A DNA stretch of 64,000 nt from Prunus persica (Eukaryota; Streptophyta; Magnoliopsida; Rosales; Rosaceae). Made by a program: the position numbers and the translations under genes. The stretch's first letter is position 1. Each line of letters begins with the position of its first letter. The notes under the pieces were generated by a model, which saw only the letters and a list, made by a program, of their open reading frames with translations, had not been told where the DNA came from and did not search any database. The stretch spans positions 12,922,972-12,986,971 of the forward strand of contig NC_034012.1 in assembly GCF_000346465.2 (NCBI RefSeq), given 5' to 3'. Below are positions 10,372-23,597 of the stretch, in pieces.

Positions 10372-10711
10372 ATAGGGGCATTCGGTATCCTATTTAAATA
10401 GGGAACTCTTTGATTTTTCTTTAAAACAAGGAGTTCTTAAATCTATTTTTAAGATTTAAAAACTTGTTTGGTGTGCAACTTGAAAACTGTTTTCAAGTCT
10501 TAAAAATTTGAGAACTTTTGGGTTGTTAGAAAAAAAATAAAAAAAAAATAGATATTTTTTGTTTTTAATAATTGAGGTGTTTTTTAATTGTTCTTGAGTT
10601 TGAGTTTTAAAAAATAGGGTTACCAAAGAGGTTTTTATTGTTTTGAACTCAAATTCTGTTTTTCAGTATAAAAAGTTGGATTCAAGTTAAATACCAAATA
10701 GACCTTAAGTG
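10372..10711. mobile_element. Probable MITE
   Basis: Termini GGGGCATTCGGTATCC and, reverse-complemented, AAGGTCTATTTGGTATTT form a weak inverted repeat of the 'GGCATTTGGTA' type common in plant hAT MITEs. Interior AT-rich. No convincing target duplication found. Confidence 0.4.
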
Positions 10712-11679
10712 TTGAATATAAAAGGCTTCAACTTTTATTTCTGTTTAGGGTCTCCAAAATTAATGAACCGGTCCAACTAGGCGATTTGGTTGATTTTGAC
10801 GACTCACCAATTTTTTGCTCACCCTCACAATTTAGACCTAGTGAAATGGCAAGACATGGTTGTTTGAGCAGGCGTAGGATAGGCTCGTGGACTAAAACAT
10901 TGTGTCTGCCCCTTGCACTAAAGTTTGATTAACGTCTTCAGACATTATAGTAGTTTAGAATATCGATTTGTCAAAAATAAATAAATACATGGTTTGTTGA
11001 GATTGAGAACAATCTAGCAAATACACCCAACCGCAGCATATAGAAACCTACAAAATACCATTTAGAAACCAAAACGTATTGTTTGTAGTTTGTAGTACTT
11101 CCTGTGAAAGCAGGGAAAGTTGACGAAATACTTTAAAGCAAAAGATGCGCACTCACATGACTATTTGGTAACACTTCTCTCTGGACTGAGATTTCAGAGA
11201 AGAAAGCCATTGTATTTGTAGATTTCAAAGTCTCACAAAACACACCCAACAAACCCCTTCCACCAAACCCAACCGTCAAAAAGAAATAATAATCAAAATT
11301 AAAGTTCAATATTTCTGTCTCGCTGCTGTCTTATATTTATTAGATTACTCTGCTCTACGAAAGCTACCCCGATCATAAAATCTGAGGGAAAAAAAGAAGT
11401 ATTTTCCTACCCTTTTCTTTTTTTTTTTTATTCAAAGCTTTGATCTTTACTATATATTGAAGATCTACCGTTTTGGGTTCAACTTTCAAGCTTTTTCCAG
11501 GTCAAACAAAGCCAAAGTTTTCTTTTTCTCTCCTTTGTTTTTTGTTCAGCAGCCGTGAATTGTTATTGGGTTCCAACTCTTCTCTCCGACTCTGACCCAT
11601 TGATCTGTATTGGGTTTTTTCTGTGTTTCACAGAAAACCCACTTGAATTTTCACGCCAGAAATTCAAGCTGTTTTCACC
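10712..11679. other. Promoter and 5' UTR region of the GPT gene
   Basis: From about 11300 the sequence turns CT-rich (TCTCGCTGCTGTC, TTTTTCTCTCCTTTG), as expected of a plant 5' UTR, and it runs to the ATG at 11680. ACTATATATTGA at about 11450 is a possible TATA region. No start codon in frame with the gene was noticed just upstream. Confidence 0.4.
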
Positions 11680-14600
11680 ATGATCTGCTCTGTGAAGCAA
11701 TACTCAACTATAACAAATGGGTCTGATATCTTTTTGCGGCAGAGCACTCGGCCGCCGATGCAAAGATCGTTGCTTTTGCCCTCTCTTCCGGTGCAAAAGT
11801 CTCAGAGATCAGTTATTTCAGTGCAAAAGGCCTTACATGTGTCTGCGATCGAGAGTTTTGGGTCTCCAAAGCCTCGAACAAGTTTGATCAAATGCCAAGC
11901 TTACGAGGCCGACCGATCGCAGCCGATCGAGTCGAACATCGAGCTTCCGAAGGCCGATACTCGATCAGAGGCGGCGAAGAAGCTGAAGATCGGTGTGTAT
12001 TTTGCTATGTGGTGGGCTCTGAACGTGGTTTTCAATATATACAATAAGAAGGTGTTGAATGCCTACCCCTTCCCTTGGTTGACCTCCACTTTGTCTTTGG
12101 CATGTGGGTCTCTGATCATGTTGATCTCCTGGGCTACTAGGATTGCTGAGGTGCCCAAGACTGATATGGACTTCTGGAAGGCTCTGTTTCCTGTAAGTTG
12201 AATTGGGTTTTATTTTGGTTTCCTCTGTTTTTGTTCTTTTGGTTTTCTGAGAATGGAGGAGAATGATAGAAAGTGAAGTTTTTAACTGGTTCTGCTTTAT
12301 GGTCATTAAGTTTTGGTATTGAAAGTGAATTGTGATTTTTGAATGTCTTTTATTGTGAAAATAACCATTTTGTTTGGTTGCTGAGAAAATTAAGGAAATT
12401 AAAAAAGTGATGTTTTGGTAGTGAAAAGAAAAGGAGTAATTGAAATAAATAAAGCCTTAGCTTTAGTGGTTGCCTTTGTTTGAGAGGTCTCAAATGTTTG
12501 CTGAGTTTTACAGTTTTGAAGTCTTTTGCCAGATGACTTAGACTTTCGCTGTTTATTATCATTTTGCTTGAAATTTCTATGCTTTCTTTTTTGGTTATTG
12601 GTTGTGACTTTCTTGTTGCTGTTTTCACAACAGGTTGCTGTGGCACATACAATTGGGCATGTAGCAGCGACTGTTAGTATGTCTAAGGTTGCAGTTTCTT
12701 TCACTCATATCATCAAGAGTGGAGAGCCAGCTTTCAGTGTATTGGTTTCAAGGTTCCTGTTGGGCGAGTCCTTCCCTACATCCGTCTACCTGTCCCTCCT
12801 TCCAATCATCGGTGGGTGTGGTCTTGCTGCCTTGACAGAGCTTAACTTCAACATGATAGGTAACTATTCTTTTTCCTAGAGGGAACAGAATTGTTAAAAT
12901 TCTTGGTTCATTGATCTTATTATTTTCTGAATTGTTAGTACTCTGTTCTCTTTCTTTTACAATCTGGGTCATGCTGTATCAAAAAGATCTAAAATCTAAA
13001 CATGTAATTGACATACCTTATCTTTATATTCTTCTGCAACCAAATTAAATTTCCACTCTTCATATTGTATGCTTCTTTATCCTTCAGGATGAGTTTTATC
13101 CAGTTGCAGAGTTTTGGTATGGTTAAAACTTAAATTTCTGTCATTAAATTGTAATTTCTAGTTATTTAGGTTTAAAATGAGTTTGCTTGTTTTTCTTTAA
13201 GGTTCTAGAGTGTTAAATTTGCCTTTTTACTGTTTGTTTCAGGATTTATGGGGGCCATGATATCTAACCTGGCGTTTGTCTTTCGTAACATATTTTCAAA
13301 GCGGGGCATGAAGGGAAAGTCTGTTAGTGGGATGAACTATTATGCCTGTCTATCTATGTTGTCGCTCATAATTCTCACACCATTTGCAATTGCGGTGGAG
13401 GGACCTGCGATGTGGAAAGCTGGATTTGAAACGGCCTTCTCTCAAATTGGACCCAACTTAATATGGTAATTACATGCTATCTACTAACTGTGATATTTCC
13501 TGGTTCCTGCTCATACCAACTGTGATATGTTTCTACTGTTTGGTGTCTTCAGTTCTAGGTATGCATTTGTTTTACCATGTTAGAAAATAAGGCACATGAT
13601 CCCTAAATCAATAATGAAAACTTATAATCCAAACACCACAACTTTTATGTGTTTATTTTAGGAGTGTATGGATTTGTTTGTTAATTCAATGCATTTTCAC
13701 TTATTTCACTTAACTAAATCCAAATTCACAATCTGTCCAAAGTCAAATCTCTTCTAGAGTCTACTACCTAAAAAATTAATTTCCAGAGATGTCTTAAATG
13801 GCCATAATAGAATGCACATGATGCAAGGGACAAGTCATTTGGCTAGGTAGTAAGTGCTAGAAGTTTATCTAATTAGATTATCTCATTTTTACTGATCATG
13901 AACTTTTTCTACATGCAAAGTAGTAGGTTTTGAACACTCTTTGGCATTGAAATGATAGTTATAATAGGTTCCTGCAATCCACTTCTTTGCTGAATGTTTG
14001 TAGCTTCATTATTTATGTTACAGGGTCTTTTTATGTCAGTGTACTGGTATTTGGAAGTGTTCATCAGATGAGCCAATAGTGAAACTGTGTTCATTTTTTA
14101 ATTGTTTCCATATCTGCAGTTATTGTTAATCATTATATTGTGCATTCCATACTGTTTATTTCTTGTACGGAGAATAAGATACATCTGGCAATGTTGTTGC
14201 AAAGACCATGTGTTGTAAATGTTGTTGACCTTGAATCACTATATAGGAGCAATACTTTGTTTTGTTCTTGTTGACACCATGATCCCCTTATACAAATGCC
14301 TTCTTATACTTATGAATTGCTGTCGGTTATACATAATAGGTGGATGGCGGCCCAGAGTGTCTTCTATCATCTCTACAACCAGGTGTCATACATGTCCCTG
14401 GACGAGATTTCTCCCTTGACATTTAGCATAGGAAACACCATGAAACGTATATCTGTCATAGTGTCCTCCATCATCATATTCCACACACCTGTTCAGCCCG
14501 TCAATGCTCTTGGAGCTGCTATTGCAATTTTCGGAACTTTCTTGTATTCCCAGGTAAGCCCATGTTATGCATTGAGCTTGATTGTTCATACTTTATTTAC

Positions 14601-15618
14601 AGCCTTTTCTGCTTTATTACCCCTATTAGCTTTTTGGATATTCATGATAAATTTTTGGTTGCCATTATTTCCAAAACTTTTAACTACTAGAATACAGACC
14701 AATTGTTGTTTATATATTCTAACATTCTCCTTTGCGTGTGGGCTTCTTTCCCCCAACACATGGGATTCAACATAAATTGTGAGGTCATAGTATCATGGAT
14801 TTGAACTAATGATCTCCTGTTTTGATACCATGATGAACCTAACATTTCTCGTTAAACTACTCAACATGTAGAATTAATCTTTTATTGGGAGATTGCATTT
14901 AAAGAGATTTGAACTCCATATGTTTGAATCACGTACAATAATGAAAACTGTTGTACCAAAACTGTTGTATGTTACCATTATTTCCAGAATTTTAAGTTGT
15001 TAGGATGTGGCCCAGCTATTGTTATTATATTGCAACACTTTCTCTGATGCAAATTCGCCAACTCTATAGATATGGACAAATTATTTGCTTGCTTTTTTTG
15101 CGTGGCTTTTGTTTGTATGTTAAAGATGCCAACAGGTATTTGGGGGATATTTTTGTAGGTATGGGTTGTGTCACGTGCTTATGATAGTGATGGCATTGCA
15201 GCCTTAGACTATGTGTATCTTTTTAAGTTAGACTTTCTACTTTCTTTACCCTACCTTGATGAAAGGTTAGGTGTAGCCTTGGCTCATAACCAGAGCAACT
15301 TGGGTGTTAGATGTGCCTGATGTAAATACTGGCAAGGTTCATTGCCACTAATTAGGATGTTGATTTATGTAGTGTTAGGTGGCCTCTTTCATTCTTTGCT
15401 TGGACCATAAAAGTCTACCTAATTTTACTTTGAACTTACAAGTTTGTTTCATAATTTTACACCATTATTTAAAGTCGAGTATGATAGGCGCCTATAGTTG
15501 ATTCTGACAAGATGATGTTGGGAATATGCTTGGTTTCTCCCTTTATGATACTAAATCCAATCTACTCTTTTGGCCTAAACATCATTTTATTTCCCTGTTT
15601 CTTCAGTCAAAGCAGTGA
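11680..15618 (+). CDS. GPT1: Plastid glucose-6-phosphate/phosphate translocator
   Basis: Five coding exons: 11680-12192, 12634-12859, 13243-13465, 14340-14553, 15607-15618, all with GT-AG introns and consistent phases. They give 395 aa, ending ...FLYSQSKQ. The last exon encodes only S-K-Q-stop. The protein exchanges glucose-6-phosphate for phosphate across the plastid inner envelope, feeding starch and fatty acid synthesis and the oxidative pentose phosphate pathway in sink tissue. Residues 1 to about 80 are a Ser/Arg-rich transit peptide. The rest is a drug/metabolite-transporter fold with multiple membrane helices. GHVAATVSMSKVAVSFTHI, SGEPAFSVLVSRF and VAQSVFYHLYNQ-type blocks are characteristic of the GPT/XPT branch. 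Assignment to GPT rather than XPT rests on the multi-intron structure and the Ser-Gln-x-Lys-Gln end; GPT1 versus GPT2 is not certain. Confidence 0.93.
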
Positions 15619-16130
15619 GAAGCTTGGCCTCGAGGAGGTTTACGTTCATGTAACATAAATGACGGGGAAAGGGAGGCGGCGATTTCTGGTGTAGGCAGAG
15701 GCAGGTGAAGAGTTTCTATGAAGATCCATGGTTGCTGGATTTTTGGTCATATGAACCAAGAGTGTAATTGTAGATACCAATAATGATTCAAACATAATCA
15801 CCTGTTATACAAGGAGTTAGGCAGTTTTTTTTTCGGGTTTTTCGTTTTTATTGACCAGGTTGGAGAGAGAAATAATAATTCAATAATATCCAAGACTGTC
15901 TCTGCTTTGAGAAAGCAGAATGTCAATGTGGACCTTAGGCTTGCTTATTCGCATTTCGTGTTTAGAATCTCAAACTATGATTAGAGGATATTCCATTTTA
16001 GTTGGTGGGTATGCTTTAGAAATCATGAGCTTTTGTATTTCGGATTTAATATAAGTCAGCAGCATCTGTTTGGTGCAGGTTTTGTTTCAAGTGTGCTTTG
16101 TGATAATTGCAAATGCATTTTTTTAATTAT
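15619..16130 (+). other. 3' UTR of the GPT gene (approximate)
   Basis: Sequence after the stop at 15616-15618, with unique composition up to about 16060, and candidate AATATAA-type polyadenylation signals near 16050. The end is not defined. Confidence 0.35.
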
Positions 16131-16915
16131 TTAATCACCCACTCATGTTAATTAAACATATTTGGCCAAGATAAAGCAAAGACAGTGGGTCAGATGCTAT
16201 GCTATTACAATGGTCATAAAAAGGTTTTTGGTCCTTTTTTACAATATCCTCTAATAAAGTGGAGTCACAAGATTTTATCAAAGCTTTCGAAGAAGCCTCT
16301 AGGGGCTTGTAATTCAAATGATTAAGAGCAGTTATTCTTGAATTGTAGGTCTTAGGGTCGATTTCTCCTTTTCCTAATATCGTTTGTATAAATAAAATTA
16401 TATTTTGTTACAATAATTTTGAGATCTTTTTCTTTTTGTTAAATTTCAGTACATCCCCTTTTATGAGTAGCTAGTCATACCCACGTCAAAAGTTTTTGTT
16501 TTTATTTTTCTAAAGGTGTCGACAAATAAATAAAAATATATTTTCTTAGTTTTTAAAAAAAAATTGCATTCTTTGCAGAGATCTTGACTGTAGAGATTGA
16601 ACAAGGTTGTAGCAGTACTGTTATTGTATTAGAAACAAAACAGAGTTTTAGATTAAGAATATAAAAATACCAAAACAATATACGTGTGCTAAGTTTTTGT
16701 ATGTGTTTTTGTCTACGAATGCATGAAGGGGACAAATAAAATATTTCTTGTTCATGTACAAGAAAGAATCGAAATCTCTTTTGGGTAATGGAAAGAGTCT
16801 CTCGTTCATGTCGTCTTGTCCTTTTCTTAAAATATAAAAACTATGACCCTCTTTTTTCTTTTTCTTTTTTTTTTCTTTTTTTTTTAAATTTTTAATTTTT
16901 AATTTTTATGAATCC
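16131..16915. other. Convergent intergenic spacer between GPT and TSB, first part
   Basis: AT-rich, with a T/TTTC-rich low-complexity stretch at 16850-16900. No gene seen. Confidence 0.5.
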
Positions 16916-16920
16916 CACAT

Positions 16921-17060
16921 AAATAATTTTTTTTAGAACAAACACAATTTCATTAATAAAGGGGTAAATATAAGAGATGTACAAGAAGAACACACCCTAA
17001 AAGGAGGTTCTTGCATACAATAAATTGGGAAAAATAAATCCAACAAGATAGTGAGTAATA
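16921..17060 (-). mobile_element. Possible LINE 3' end remnant
   Basis: Read on the minus strand, it resembles the 3' ends of plant L1-type LINEs (GTGTTCTTCTTGTACATCTC, then TTTATTAATGAAATTGTGTT and a short A-tail). No coding part remains. Recognition is from memory of such tails, so confidence is modest. Confidence 0.35.
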
Positions 17061-18060
17061 AATTACAAAATCAAGCTTAACTCACTTAGAGTTGACAGAT
17101 AGAGGATCAAGAAGACTCTTTACTACACCAGTGCTACAAAGAGATCATGAGAACTAAGTTGTAAATATTTAGTTTTTTACTATAGAATATGATGATTACA
17201 TACCCTAACAAGAATTCAAGGCTAAATGAGAAAGCTTTGAGGTTGGCAAATAGTCGACGTTAATTGTCCGGTCATGGGAGAAAAGGACAGCTCTTTTCCA
17301 ATTAAGAAGAGTTTTATACCATTACGGCATTATGATCTTGATTTTCTCTGTTTTTGTTTTTCCTACCCTTCAAATCGTTAGGATTAGAGCATTCAACACA
17401 AATTTGTTCAATTATAGACGTAGCCGCCTCTTACATGTGATCGCTTCAACTCAATTGGATTAAACGTGGGAATTATATCATATTAAAATGTGAGCATTCA
17501 ACTATAAATTAATTGATATCTAGAAAGAGCAATTTGATATGTGATTTATATCTTACATGCAAATTTCGTTTTTTATTTTCTTTGTTTTTCTTAAAAGTTA
17601 TTTTCTTTCTAAAAACAAAGAAATAAATCCTTCATCAACTGTCCTTTTTCCAAGAAACAAGAATATATATCCGTGTTGTTTTTGATAAAAATCACGTAGG
17701 ATAGATCTTTTTTGTATGTATGAATTTGGCCTTTCAAGAGCATCAAAGGTTGCCGTCAAAATCACATAGGTTCTATAATTTTTCTTTTGTTTAAAGACTT
17801 CCCACCGTGTGTTGCTCACAGCATTGCACCAAACAAGATCTTGAATCACTTTTCCAAGGAAGAAGAAGAACGTGATTTACGGTTTAATTGAATCACTTTT
17901 ACATTAACTGGTTTTTTGTATATTTTTATTAGTTTAATTACCACATCCACCATTATTCTTAAACCATTCTTCTCCCTTGCGTCCGTCGGTTTCGAACCCA
18001 AAATCATAGAAAACCAATTTGAGAATTTGAAAGGGTTAGATTTTTAATGACGACTGAATT
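17061..18060. other. Intergenic spacer, nothing recognised
   Basis: No coding or repeat structure that I can support. The last part (from about 18060) is probably the 3' UTR of the TSB gene. Confidence 0.45.
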
Positions 18061-18382
18061 TTTCTGAAGAAATTGAGCAAAACCTTCGCAATAGCGATTC
18101 GTCATAAATATTCAGATATAACCAGATTTGCAGTCTCCTCATTGAAATTCATAAAGTTACATTATACAGGAAAAACGAAGAAACTTACATCATTACAAAA
18201 ACTGGTATTCCACTTTTATTCGTTGGAGCCATCCTTGACTTATCAGCAAATTGCATTTCCAAACTTGCTCTATAACGGGTGATTTAATAGACACATTATG
18301 GAAATAATAAAATTTATTTCCTATGGTTCCTTTAGCTTTCTGGAGAGAGACGATCCTTTGGTTTTGCTCAATCATGGTGGCA

Positions 18383-21300
18383 TCAGACCTTCAAGTGCTT
18401 GATGGCAGTGTGAACATCCTTATCCCCTCTGCCACTGCAGTTAAGCACAACCTTGGCCCCGTCGGGGAGTGTAGGGCACAGCTTCTCTAAGTAGGCCAGT
18501 GCATGAGAAGTCTCCAAAGCTGGAATTATTCCCTCCAGTCTTGACAATCGTTTAAAAGCTGCAAGGAGAAAAAATAAATTGCGAAAGCTGGATAAGACTG
18601 ATCTAGTAAAATCTAGTTGTGTGTGCTTCACATGTTATGGAAACGAGGGGCAAAATATAGTCCAAGGACTTAAGACCAAGAACATGACAAGGACACTGCA
18701 ATAAGAATGACGAACATCACAGCTTATTAGAGGTCTCCACTTGTTCATGGTGTCATCTGTGGACTGTACATTAAGCTTGAGAGGAAATGACATATTTCAT
18801 ATGTCAAACTGATATTTCATTTAAAGATAACCAATCGAACGCTATGCATAAGCACACTACTTCCCCCTACCCGAAAAAGAAAAGGTCAAAGGAGTATAAA
18901 ACAAATCTGAGCCAGAGTCCAATACCTTCCAAGGCTTCTTCATCAGTAATGCTATAGTATTCAGCACGCTGTGTGTCTTTCAGAAAACTGTGCTCTGGAC
19001 CAACTCCAGGGTAATCCAGGCTAAATGCAACAAAGAAATCAGAGTTACTACATTTCAAAGCCACAACAAAATTAATTGATAGCTAAAAAGATCAATGAAC
19101 TCTCATACCCTGCACTTATAGAATGAGGCTCAACAATTTGTCCATCGTCATCCTGCAATAAGTAGCTCATAGCTCCATGCAAGACCCCTACTTCCCCTTT
19201 TGTCAAAGTTGCAGCATGCTTTCCACTGTCCAATCCAAAGCCTGCAGCCTCCACCCCAATCAATCGAACATCTTTGTCTTCGACAAACTCATGGAAAAGT
19301 CCCATGGCATTTGAACCCCCACCAACACAAGCTACCAGCACATCTGGTTTCCCTCCCCACTTTTCCAGTGCCTGTTTTCTTGTTTCTCTACCAATCACCT
19401 TGTGGAAATCCCGAACCATCATAGGGTATGGATGTGGGCCAGCAACGGAACCCAAAATATAATGAGTTGTCTCTACATTAGTTACCCAGTCCCTTATAGC
19501 TTCTGAAGTAGCATCCTTCAATGTAGCTGTCCCAGAATGGACTGGTCTAACCTGTATTTCAAAACAGCAAAAGAAATTAAAGTTCAAAATAATTAGGGTT
19601 AGTAAGAGCGATGCATTGGACTCAAATAAAAGTAACAGTTTATGCCATTTCACAGCAGAGTCAAGAAAACAAAAAACGAAATTCAAAAGAAATGGCCATG
19701 GCAGTTAAATTCAGTAATTTGTCCCCTAAAATGAGTGCACATTTCTTGTAAAGAAAAGATGCAATCTGTAAAATGTATCTGACCAGCATACCTATCTTGC
19801 TAAATCACGCCAAAAGAAATTATCGAAAAAGTAAAATCACCCTTTCTTGCACAGCAAAAAACAACTGTCAGCTAACCATTCTTGAGATGGCAGAATGGAA
19901 CACTGAAACAATCAAGATTATATATAATCAATTGAAACTTAAAATATGCTAAATAAATTCCCTGAGAGAAAAAGAACCCAAGAAAATTTTAGTATTAGAT
20001 AGATCGAAAACCATGATTTGATCTCTGACACAAATCTAATAGGTAACACAGAAGGGGCAATAAGCAAGAGTCGTGCACAACATAATAATTATGGAGCATT
20101 CCATAGAAAGACAATTGGCTTCTCCCCTTCTAGGAACCCTGTTCTGGGAAAATATTATTGGTGGGATATGCAAGTAAGAAAAATAGGCAAATCTCTCGGT
20201 ACAGTCCAGTTTCATAATTCATTGGATGTTCAGCTTATAAATGTAACGAAGTGAGTTTCAGAATAATAACAAACCTCTGCTCCAAGAAGCCGCATTCTGA
20301 AAACATTGAGGGATTGCCTTTCCATATCTTGGGCACCCATGTAGATGATACACTGCAATCCAAACCGAGCACAAACAGTGGCAGTGGCAACTCCATGTTG
20401 ACCCGCTCCAGTTTCAGCAATAATGCGTTTCTTTCCCAATTTCTTAGCAAGCAAGGCTTGGGCAACGGCATTGTTGATCTTATGGGCCCCAGTATGGTTA
20501 AGATCTTCCCTCTTCAGATAAACGTGAGGCCCTTCACCATTAGGGCGTTTGTAGTGCTCAGTTAGCCGCTCTGCAAAGTAGAGAGGAGTCTCCCTGCCAA
20601 CATAGTCCTTCAAAATGCCATTCAATTCTTTCTGCAATATCATATATTTATTAATCAGTTACTCAGTTGTATACCACCAAAAGAAAATTAAATTTCTCTC
20701 CTCTTTCAGGTTCAGGAAACTCAGATTCAGCCAATAACCAAGAAGTAAAAGGGGTTCTATTGTCAGCAACACACCAAACATATTCTTTGTAAGTGAAAAA
20801 CCGAATAATCTTTTTAAAAAAATAAAGAAATCTTCTTCCTCATTTTGGATACTTTTTAGTGCAAATTTCCAAAAACTATGTTTGGCGTATGCATCCTACA
20901 ATATCTCAAAATTGAATGGTAACCAAAAATTGTAACTAAAGACACAACACCGCAACTAAAATCACAAATTTTATTTGAATGAAACAAACAACAAATCCTA
21001 CGAATTCCCGAATTCCCTAAAGCTTCGCTGAGCTCTATGACAAAATACAACATAAACTAATTGCATGCAACATTTTTTCGGTAACAAAATGCAGCTTTGA
21101 AACGGGTATTGACAAGTTTTCTGGTATATAATACTTTCCCAGCTTGATTCAATTTAAAGGACCTTGTGGCCACTCTGCTCAAATAGCTTTTCATTCATTT
21201 TCCTCACAAATTTTGATATTGACAACAATTCCAACTACGAAAAACCAAATCAACATGCACCAATGTCCAATTCATTCATATACAATTCTCACCACATCAA

Positions 21301-21722
21301 AATTTTCACATTTGATTCTCAAAACAGAACAATGAGGGAAAAGGTCAAAAACAGAATGGAAGAATCGATTTTAACAGTACCTGAAAGTCCTCGTCATTAG
21401 CAAGAGCATGAAAAGCAGCCTCGAGCTCGGTGAGGGCATGCATTAGGGTTTCGGGGACGTACTTGCCGCCATACTTACCGAACCGGCCGAAGGAATCGGG
21501 TCGGGGCAGAACCGGTAAGGACCCATTTTCGTGCTTGTCCTCCATCTGAAGAGGGGCTGAATCTCGGGTGAGGGTGCAGGAGATGGAAGAAGGGGTGGTG
21601 GCACGGGGGGTAAATTTGTGGAACTTGAAGGACAATTGGGAGGAGGAGTAGGGTTTTGGAAGCGGCGGGGTGATCAGTCGGTGGGTTTTGCAAGTGGTGG
21701 AAGCGCTTGTGGAGGCTGCCAT
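18383..21722 (-). CDS. TSB1: Tryptophan synthase beta chain, plastid
   Basis: Five exons (5' to 3' on the minus strand): 21381-21722, 20275-20631, 19109-19551, 18926-19020, 18383-18558. All introns are GT-AG and the total is 470 codons plus stop, the usual plant TSB length. The enzyme condenses indole with serine to tryptophan using pyridoxal phosphate, in the alpha2beta2 complex in the plastid. Residues 1 to about 65 are a Ser/Thr-rich transit peptide. The PLP lysine is K165 in [10 protein letters not shown] and the catalytic glutamate is E187 in [10 protein letters not shown]. The phosphate-binding glycine loop is [10 protein letters not shown], and the C terminus has [10 protein letters not shown]. 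No damage seen. It converges on GPT, as the neighbouring Arabidopsis pair is recalled to be adjacent too. TSB1 versus TSB2 naming is by family resemblance only. Confidence 0.95.
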
Positions 21723-22280
21723 TTTATGGAGGAGGTTTTTTTACGAGAGAGATTTGGTTTTGGTGTTTTGTAAGAGTTTTGCAATTTGACTTTTTTCTTA
21801 CGTTTTTTATAACATCTTCGGTGGAATTGGTAGGGGAATTGTTTGAATTTTGCATTTATTGCCCCTCTAAAAAAGGAAAAATTTACCTACCACCCTTTGT
21901 CTTTGTCTCATGTATTGTCATTGTGGGGCAAATATGGTATTGTGGTCTGGTCCTATCGACGTTAAAAGAATGCGGTAGTGTGGACGTCGTCTTCTTTTGG
22001 GAGGGGTTGGTATTTGTGGTCAATAAATAATATGGTAGCTGAGTTCTTGAGTTTTTTTTTCTTTTTTTGATATAAGGTTTGTGGAGGAGGTGACATTTAT
22101 TAGCTTCATTAAGAGCAAATGTAAAAGAATTAAATTTATGTTTTCAAATGATTCCTTGTACGTAGTCATTTTAAATATATTTCAAATATATTTAAGTTAA
22201 TTATATTATTGTTTTTTTTAGCAAATTTAGCATTCTCGTTAAATTTAAATTATTTCTTTTAAATTTCTATCTTCAAATGA
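21723..22280. other. Promoter region of TSB
   Basis: Upstream flank on the minus strand. No clear TATA box. GT-rich composition near the gene. No other gene seen. Confidence 0.4.
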
Positions 22281-22286
22281 AACCTA

Positions 22287-22756
22287 AGAGCTTGTTTGGT
22301 TCGCGGATTGAACTTCTTGGGAATAAAATTCTCATGTCCCAATCCCATGATATGGGAATGGAGGATGTTCATTCTCATGTTTGGGATGCTAGGAAATGAG
22401 AACTAGGTCCCATCTTTAGATAGTGCAATATTAGAAATGAAAAGTTATCAAGTTTCCAACAATATCCTTGGTTTTCTTGTTATTAAAGGTTATCAATATG
22501 AAGAGTTTTTTAAGGGTCAAAAGTGACATATAAAAATAATAACATGAGTAAGTTCCTCCTAAAAGACTGCATTAAATGTTTTTCCAAGTGGGGGAAAAAA
22601 TTTCTCAAGGTGAGCCAAGGGTATGAACTTCTCCCCTATATAGGAAGTCCATACCTACTAGTCCATAATTGCATTCCCAAGAGTACACTTACCAAACATG
22701 AGAATGCAATTTGAAACTAATTTTCAAACTCCTAACCTTTGAACAAAACGGGCCCT
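22287..22756. mobile_element. Probable hAT-type MITE
   Basis: The left end, AGAGCTTGTTTGGTTC, and the right end (reverse complement AGGGCCCGTTTTGTTC) form the TIR pattern common in plant hAT MITEs. The interior is AT-rich with an internal 'CCCAATCCCATGATATGGGAATGG' inverted motif. No exact target duplication found. Confidence 0.5.
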
Positions 22757-23597
22757 AAAAGATTAGGATTAAGCACATGTAGGTAAATATGACAGAAAAA
22801 GAAAGGGAAGATTCACCCAAAAATGAAAAAGAGTAATTTAGTGTTCCATACCCAACCCAGTGGTCAATTATTGTCCCATAATACGTGTACATTTTAATTT
22901 GACCACCAACAAATTATAATTTAGTGTCTGAGGAGGTTTGGACATTCTTATTTGAACCAGAATACTCAAAGTACGTGTATCCGGTGCTTATACAGAGTAA
23001 CCCATCCGGTGCTTATACAGAGTAACCCATGCCTTGCTCTCCACAACCAGAACCAATAACTAGAAGCAACTTTGTACTAATTTCCTACATCTCTGCCTTT
23101 ATTTCTTTCTTCAAACAAAATTTCAACGTCCACAAGTCACAAAAAGAACATCGGTACCTAGGAATATAATTTACACAAACGGAGGTGTTATTGGCACTCC
23201 GCACTCCGAAAGAGTCGTTGCACTCTTCTTTCACAAGAGAGTGCAATATGACTTTTTCGGAAGGCCAATAACAGTTCTCTACTATTTAACATTTCCACAC
23301 AGATAATAATTTGTGCTTGAATCGCCCTTAGTCCAGCTGTTGGCAACCATTTATAGTGCTGCCTAAGGATACATCCAGATTCATGAAAATCACAAACCAC
23401 GAGGAGATATAACATACCATGCATAATTTACTGTAATATCCATGAAACGTATTCAGAAAATTTGATGCTATTCATAAAATCCACCCATTCCCATACATCT
23501 GATCTGCCGAAAAAAAAGAAAAGAAAAGAAAAGACCTCATGCATCAATGATCCCCAAATGTTAAACGGAAGCGCATTCGAGTAGCCAATTGAGCCCG
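22757..23597. other. Spacer and 3' UTR of the DDL-like gene
   Basis: Contains a short tandem repeat at about 22979-23030 (CATCCGGTGCTTATACAGAGTAACC twice, 25-bp unit). Sequence from about 23160 is probably the 3' UTR of the minus-strand gene ending at 23598. Confidence 0.5.
22978..23029. repeat. Two-copy 25-bp tandem repeat
   Basis: Two adjacent copies of a unit beginning ATCCGGTGCTTATACAGAGT. Confidence 0.85.

Noticed and set aside
11965..12972. Several 74-117 codon antisense frames
   Set aside because: They lie opposite GPT exons and introns and are shadows of the real gene.
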